15,355 nucleotides of DNA from Candidatus Bathyarchaeota archaeon RBG_13_52_12 (GTDB taxonomy: Archaea; Thermoproteota; Bathyarchaeia; TCS64): the NCBI GenBank assembly GCA_001774245.1, contig MEZF01000025.1, positions 1,016 to 16,370 of the forward strand, written 5' to 3'. Shown one piece after another: positions 12,543-15,355 of this stretch. Position 1 is the first letter of the stretch. Each line of letters begins with the position of its first letter. The position numbers and the translations under genes are program-made. Below the pieces are notes generated by a model that ran no database searches, was not told the DNA's origin, and saw only the letters and a program-made list of their open reading frames with translations.

Positions 12543-12749
12543 ATGAGCAGCATAGTGCGCAGCTTCAGGCCCGAGGTTGACCCAAACAAGTGCGTGAAGT
12601 GCAGCCTCTGCCAGACCTTCTGCCCAGAGGGCACCGTAATGCTCACTGAAAAGGGCATCATCTTCGATTATCGCTTCTGCAAGGGATGCGGCGTCTGCGC
12701 CAACGAGTGCAGGGCCAAGGCAATCGCCATGGTAAGGGAGGAGGGCTAA
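12543..12749 (+). CDS. porD: 2-oxoacid (pyruvate):ferredoxin oxidoreductase, delta (ferredoxin) subunit
   Basis: This 68-residue 2[4Fe-4S] ferredoxin subunit contains CVKCSLCQTFCP (CxxCxxCxxxCP) and CKGCGVCANEC (CxxCxxCxxxC), so it has all eight ligands for two clusters. It passes electrons from the beta-subunit cluster to external ferredoxin. The open frame extends upstream into porG to 12504, but ATG 12543 gives the usual short N-terminus (MSSIVRSFRPEVDPNKC) and a two-base gap after porG, so the longer start is rejected. porA begins two bases after its stop. Confidence 0.94.
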   Translation: MSSIVRSFRPEVDPNKCVKCSLCQTFCPEGTVMLTEKGIIFDYRFCKGCGVCANECRAKAIAMVREEG

Positions 12750-12751
12750 GC

Positions 12752-13945
12752 ATGAGCTTCACACGCATGATGGAGGGAAACGAGGCAGCGGCGTGGGGTG
12801 CCAAACTCAGCCGCGCCGAGGTCATCCCAGCGTACCCGATCACGCCACAGACCGAGCTGATTAGTAACATCGCCTCGATGATAGCGGACGGCAGGATGAA
12901 GGCGGAATACATCAAGGTCGAGGGAGAGCACACCGCAATGGCAGCTGCGATAGGAGCATCCGTCACAGGCGCCCGCGTCTTCACGGGATCAAGCAGCCAG
13001 GGTATCCTCTTCATGGAGGAGCCCCTCTGGATGCCCCCCGGGATGCGCCTACCAATAGGAATGTGCATAGTAAACCGCAGCGTCGCGCCACTGGGAACCC
13101 TTCGCCCAGACCACATGGACTCGATGCTCCAGCGTGACACAGGCTGGATACAGCTCTACTGCGAGAACAGCCAGGAGGTCCTCGACACCATAATCATGGG
13201 TTACAAGATCGGTGAGGACAAAAGAGTCTACCTCCCAGTCGCCACCTGCTACGACGGCTACTTCGTCTCCGCCACAGCCACGCCGACAACCGTCCCAGAC
13301 CAGAAAGAAGTCGACGACTTCCTCCCACCCTACAAACACGAGTGGTACAGCCTCATGCCCGAGGACTTCCACATGCACGGCAGGGAGATGAATATAGCGA
13401 AGGCGCGCTACGAGGTCCAGCAAGCCCAGGAGACTGCCAAAACCGTCATCGAGGAGGTCGAGAAGGACTGGAGTAAGCGCTTCGGCAGGTACTACGATGG
13501 ACTGATCGAGGAGTACCAGTGCAAAGACGCTGACGCTGTCCTAATGACGATAGGCAGCATGACTGGAACCGCCCGAGACGTCATCGACGAGATGAGAACC
13601 AAAGGCAAGAAGATAGGCCTAATCAAGCTCCGCTGCTTCCGACCATTCCCAAGAGAAGAGCTGAGGAAGATAGCGAAGAAGTACAAGGCCATAGGCGTCG
13701 CGGACAGGAACACGAGCCTCGGCTCAGCGGGCGGCGGGATCATGGCGACCGACCTCGCGAGGGCGCTATACGACGTTGACGAGCGCCCCGTCATAGCCGA
13801 CTTCCACGTCGGATTGGGCGGCACGGACGTCACCATGAACCAGATGGAGTATATGGCAAAGGAGACGCTAAAGGCCGCTAAGGCGGGTAAGTTTAAGGAG
13901 GCCGTGGACTGGGTTGAGTTCCACGACCTGGGACCGGTGATGTAG
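12752..13945 (+). CDS. porA: 2-oxoacid (pyruvate):ferredoxin oxidoreductase, alpha subunit
   Basis: This 397-residue alpha subunit begins SFTRMMEGNEAAAWGAKLSR, then VIPAYPITPQTEL (28-35), which contacts the thiamine cofactor and substrate. It continues with KVEGEHTAMAAAIGASVTGA, RVFTGSSSQGILFMEEPLWM, and later DAVLMTIGSMTGTARDVIDE and KIGLIKLRCFRPFP from the domains that follow. Length is standard for four-subunit archaeal POR. The frame is open upstream to 12686 inside porD, but ATG 12752 gives the family start and a two-base gap. The stop is one base before porB, so the four genes are one tight operon. Confidence 0.95.
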   Translation: MSFTRMMEGNEAAAWGAKLSRAEVIPAYPITPQTELISNIASMIADGRMKAEYIKVEGEHTAMAAAIGASVTGARVFTGSSSQGILFMEEPLWMPPGMRLPIGMCIVNRSVAPLGTLRPDHMDSMLQRDTGWIQLYCENSQEVLDTIIMGYKIGEDKRVYLPVATCYDGYFVSATATPTTVPDQKEVDDFLPPYKHEWYSLMPEDFHMHGREMNIAKARYEVQQAQETAKTVIEEVEKDWSKRFGRYYDGLIEEYQCKDADAVLMTIGSMTGTARDVIDEMRTKGKKIGLIKLRCFRPFPREELRKIAKKYKAIGVADRNTSLGSAGGGIMATDLARALYDVDERPVIADFHVGLGGTDVTMNQMEYMAKETLKAAKAGKFKEAVDWVEFHDLGPVM

Positions 13946-13946
13946 A

Positions 13947-14825
13947 ATGAGCACTAACAAGCTGTTCGATGAGTACTACGACCGCGTGCACCTCCAGGGC
14001 GGAACGACATGCTGTCCCGGATGCGGCGGCCCCCTCCTATGGAGGATGATCCTCGACGCCGTCGGCCCCAAGACAGTAGTCTATGGAGACGGCCCCTGCG
14101 CCATGTGCGCCATCAGAAACATAAAGCTCCCCAACTTCAGCATCCACTTCAGCTTCGCCGCCGACGGAGCCACCGGCATCGTGGCGGCTCTCCGAGCCAA
14201 GGGCCGAGAGGATTTGACCGTCGTGAGCAGCGCCGGTGACGGAAGCATCGGCGACATCAGCATCGGGAAGGTGAGCGCAGCCGCAGAGAGAAATGAGAAC
14301 ATGATCCAGATCTGTGTCGACAACGAGGCTTACATGAACACCGGGATACAGAAGAGTGGCCTCACGCCATTCGGTGCATGGACAACCACTACGCCCTCAG
14401 GAAAGGAGGCGATGAAGAAGGACATCCCCCTAATCATCGCAGCCCACAAGCCACCATACGTCGCTACTGCCAGCGTAGCTTATCCCAACGACCTCAAAGC
14501 CAAACTGAGGAAAGCGAAGGAGATCAAGGGCTTCAAATACATCCATACAGTCATCCCATGCCCCACAGGATGGCGCTTCGACCCAGCCAAGGCCATCGAA
14601 GTCACAAAGCTCGGCGTGGACACGTGGGTCTGGCCCCTATACGAGATAGAGGCAGGCATCCTCAAGGTAAACAGCAAGTCGGAGCAGAAGCCCGTGAAAG
14701 AATACCTCGACACACAAGGCAGGTTCCGCGTTATGTCAGCGGAGCAGATCGACTTCCTTCAAAAAGAAACTGATACAAGGCGAAAGAACCTGTTAGAAGC
14801 GAACGGGAAAAAGCTCTTCCTCTAA
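13947..14825 (+). CDS. porB: 2-oxoacid (pyruvate):ferredoxin oxidoreductase, beta subunit
   Basis: This 292-residue thiamine diphosphate-binding subunit has C23-P-G-C26 near the start, C51 in YGDGPCAMCA and C205 in IPCPTGW, the usual four ligands of the proximal [4Fe-4S] cluster. The TPP/Mg2+ motif is GDGSIGDIS (97-105) with NEAYMNTGIQ at 126-135. It carries out decarboxylation of the 2-oxoacid and hands electrons to the cluster. It is the last gene of porGDAB; the order gamma-delta-alpha-beta matches that in hyperthermophilic archaea and Thermotoga. Nothing in the sequence excludes a related 2-oxoacid as substrate. Confidence 0.94.
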   Translation: MSTNKLFDEYYDRVHLQGGTTCCPGCGGPLLWRMILDAVGPKTVVYGDGPCAMCAIRNIKLPNFSIHFSFAADGATGIVAALRAKGREDLTVVSSAGDGSIGDISIGKVSAAAERNENMIQICVDNEAYMNTGIQKSGLTPFGAWTTTTPSGKEAMKKDIPLIIAAHKPPYVATASVAYPNDLKAKLRKAKEIKGFKYIHTVIPCPTGWRFDPAKAIEVTKLGVDTWVWPLYEIEAGILKVNSKSEQKPVKEYLDTQGRFRVMSAEQIDFLQKETDTRRKNLLEANGKKLFL

Positions 14826-15131
14826 CCTTCTCATCCACTGACTTATACCCTAAATCATGTGCGCCTTAACCGGCTCTATGACAGCCCACGACCTCAAAAA
14901 ATAGAACTTCTTATAAAACTAATAGTGCACACACCATCACTAATAGGGCTGATAAGGACATAACAAGAGACGAACAGACAGTCATGCATACAATTAGGAC
15001 AAGGAGTAAAGCCAAAATTAACAAATTTGAAATAAAAAAATTATTCTTCCTATCGCATGTGTGCTAGATTAATCAAAAAGTGTCCAAAAAAGAAATAAGT
15101 AACGCACCCCTTAATCAACCAGTGATAAGTT
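14826..15131. other. A/T-rich intergenic region without a gene
   Basis: This gap of about 300 bases between porB and the last gene has no convincing ORF on either strand. The longest plus-strand frame (14984-15067, 27 basic residues) lacks a ribosome site. The stretch from about 15010 to 15110 is very A/T-rich. AAATAAGTAA at 15093-15102, preceded by an A-run, is the probable promoter of the gene at 15132. Confidence 0.5.
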
Positions 15132-15355
15132 ATGGATGCTGAACAACAAACCGTTTTACTCATCGTTGGAGTATTAGCAATACTCTTCTTAATCGCATTA
15201 TTCTATATCTTAATGATAGAAAATAAGAAGAAAAAAACTAGTACCATTAAAGAATCTAAACCCCAAGCAGCCACGATTGAAACTCCGAAGAAAGTCGAGG
15301 CAGTCCAAGGAGTAGAGCCCAAACCCCAAGCAGCAACAGTCGTTACTCCGAAGAA
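15132..15355 (+). CDS. Partial membrane-anchored protein with K/P/A repeat tail
   Basis: The gene runs off the right edge after 74 complete codons. A short N-terminus (MDAEQQT) precedes one hydrophobic segment at about 8-29 (VLLIVGVLAILFLIALFYIL). The basic stop-transfer ENKKKKTSTIKES then leads to a Lys/Pro/Ala/Gln-rich tail in which KPQAAT and TPKK recur. The order acidic start, helix, basic stretch predicts an N-out/C-in anchor with a flexible cytoplasmic tail. A TATA-like box lies about 35 bases upstream and no Shine-Dalgarno sequence is clear. The downstream domain, if any, is outside the window, so no function can be given. Confidence 0.6.
   Translation, partial: MDAEQQTVLLIVGVLAILFLIALFYILMIENKKKKTSTIKESKPQAATIETPKKVEAVQGVEPKPQAATVVTPK
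15258..15355 (+). repeat. 63-base (21-residue) tandem repeat, at least 1.5 units
   Basis: AAACCCCAAGCAGC at 15258 recurs at 15321-15334 and ACTCCGAAGAA at 15282 recurs at 15345, a period of 63 bases. The encoded unit runs from KPQAAT through TPKK to VEAVQGVEP. The second unit is cut by the window edge, so the copy number is unknown. Confidence 0.6.

Noticed and set aside
12686..12751. Longer start for porA inside porD
   Set aside because: The extension is the porD cluster-binding region read out of frame; ATG 12752 matches the family start.
14984..15067. 27-codon basic ORF in the intergenic region
   Set aside because: No ribosome site or suitably spaced promoter; its lysine content follows from the A-rich DNA.
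1..15355. tRNA, rRNA, CRISPR array or transposase
   Set aside because: Reading by eye found no T-arm plus acceptor combination, no regularly spaced direct repeats and no transposase motif; a tRNAscan or Infernal run was not possible here.

Overview
The window looks like the chromosome of an uncultured archaeon. Most gene starts sit 22 to 35 bases below A/T-rich TATA-like boxes with purine-rich BRE-like flanks, and several genes appear to be leaderless. Starts are a mixture of ATG, GTG and TTG. The metabolic core is a four-subunit 2-oxoacid:ferredoxin oxidoreductase in the gamma-delta-alpha-beta order known from anaerobic archaea. Some small proteins (a one-helix DUF4760-like protein, a short ferredoxin-fold protein) resemble ones I associate with Bathyarchaeia and other TACK or Asgard genomes, but the phylum is inference. 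No rRNA, tRNA, CRISPR array or insertion sequence was recognised.

Region 1 (1-3562) is a metal-cofactor-type cluster. A divergent, window-cut gene with the N-terminal character of a DUF134 helix-turn-helix protein shares a promoter region with a rightward series. That series is a DUF5320-like small protein, a COG1433 (NifX/NifB-like) protein, a PadR-family regulator with a palindrome at its promoter, a His-rich COG1433 protein, an Mrp/Nbp35-type Fe-S carrier ATPase, a third COG1433 protein overlapping Mrp by 4 bases, a 16-codon Gly/Arg-rich micro-ORF, and a fourth COG1433 protein. No nitrogenase genes are present, so the cluster more likely handles a metal or Fe-S cofactor under its own regulators.

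Region 2 (3589-4711, minus strand) holds two broken genes joined head to tail: the first two thirds of an OsmC-like protein run out of frame into the C-terminal membrane half of a FeoB ferrous iron transporter. It is either a genomic deletion scar or an assembly join.

Region 3 (4832-8559) carries an M20 metallopeptidase, a Bcp-type peroxiredoxin without the usual nearby resolving cysteine, an M17 leucyl aminopeptidase with its full active site, and a 59-residue two-helix membrane protein. Region 4 (8584-11899) has a GT4 glycosyltransferase resembling archaeal glycogen synthases, a possible 42-residue small ORF, a small ferredoxin-fold protein, a one-helix membrane protein and an alpha/beta hydrolase. 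Region 5 (11986-14825) is the porGDAB operon. After a roughly 300-base A/T-rich gap, the window ends inside a membrane-anchored protein whose tail begins a 21-residue (63-base) tandem repeat.
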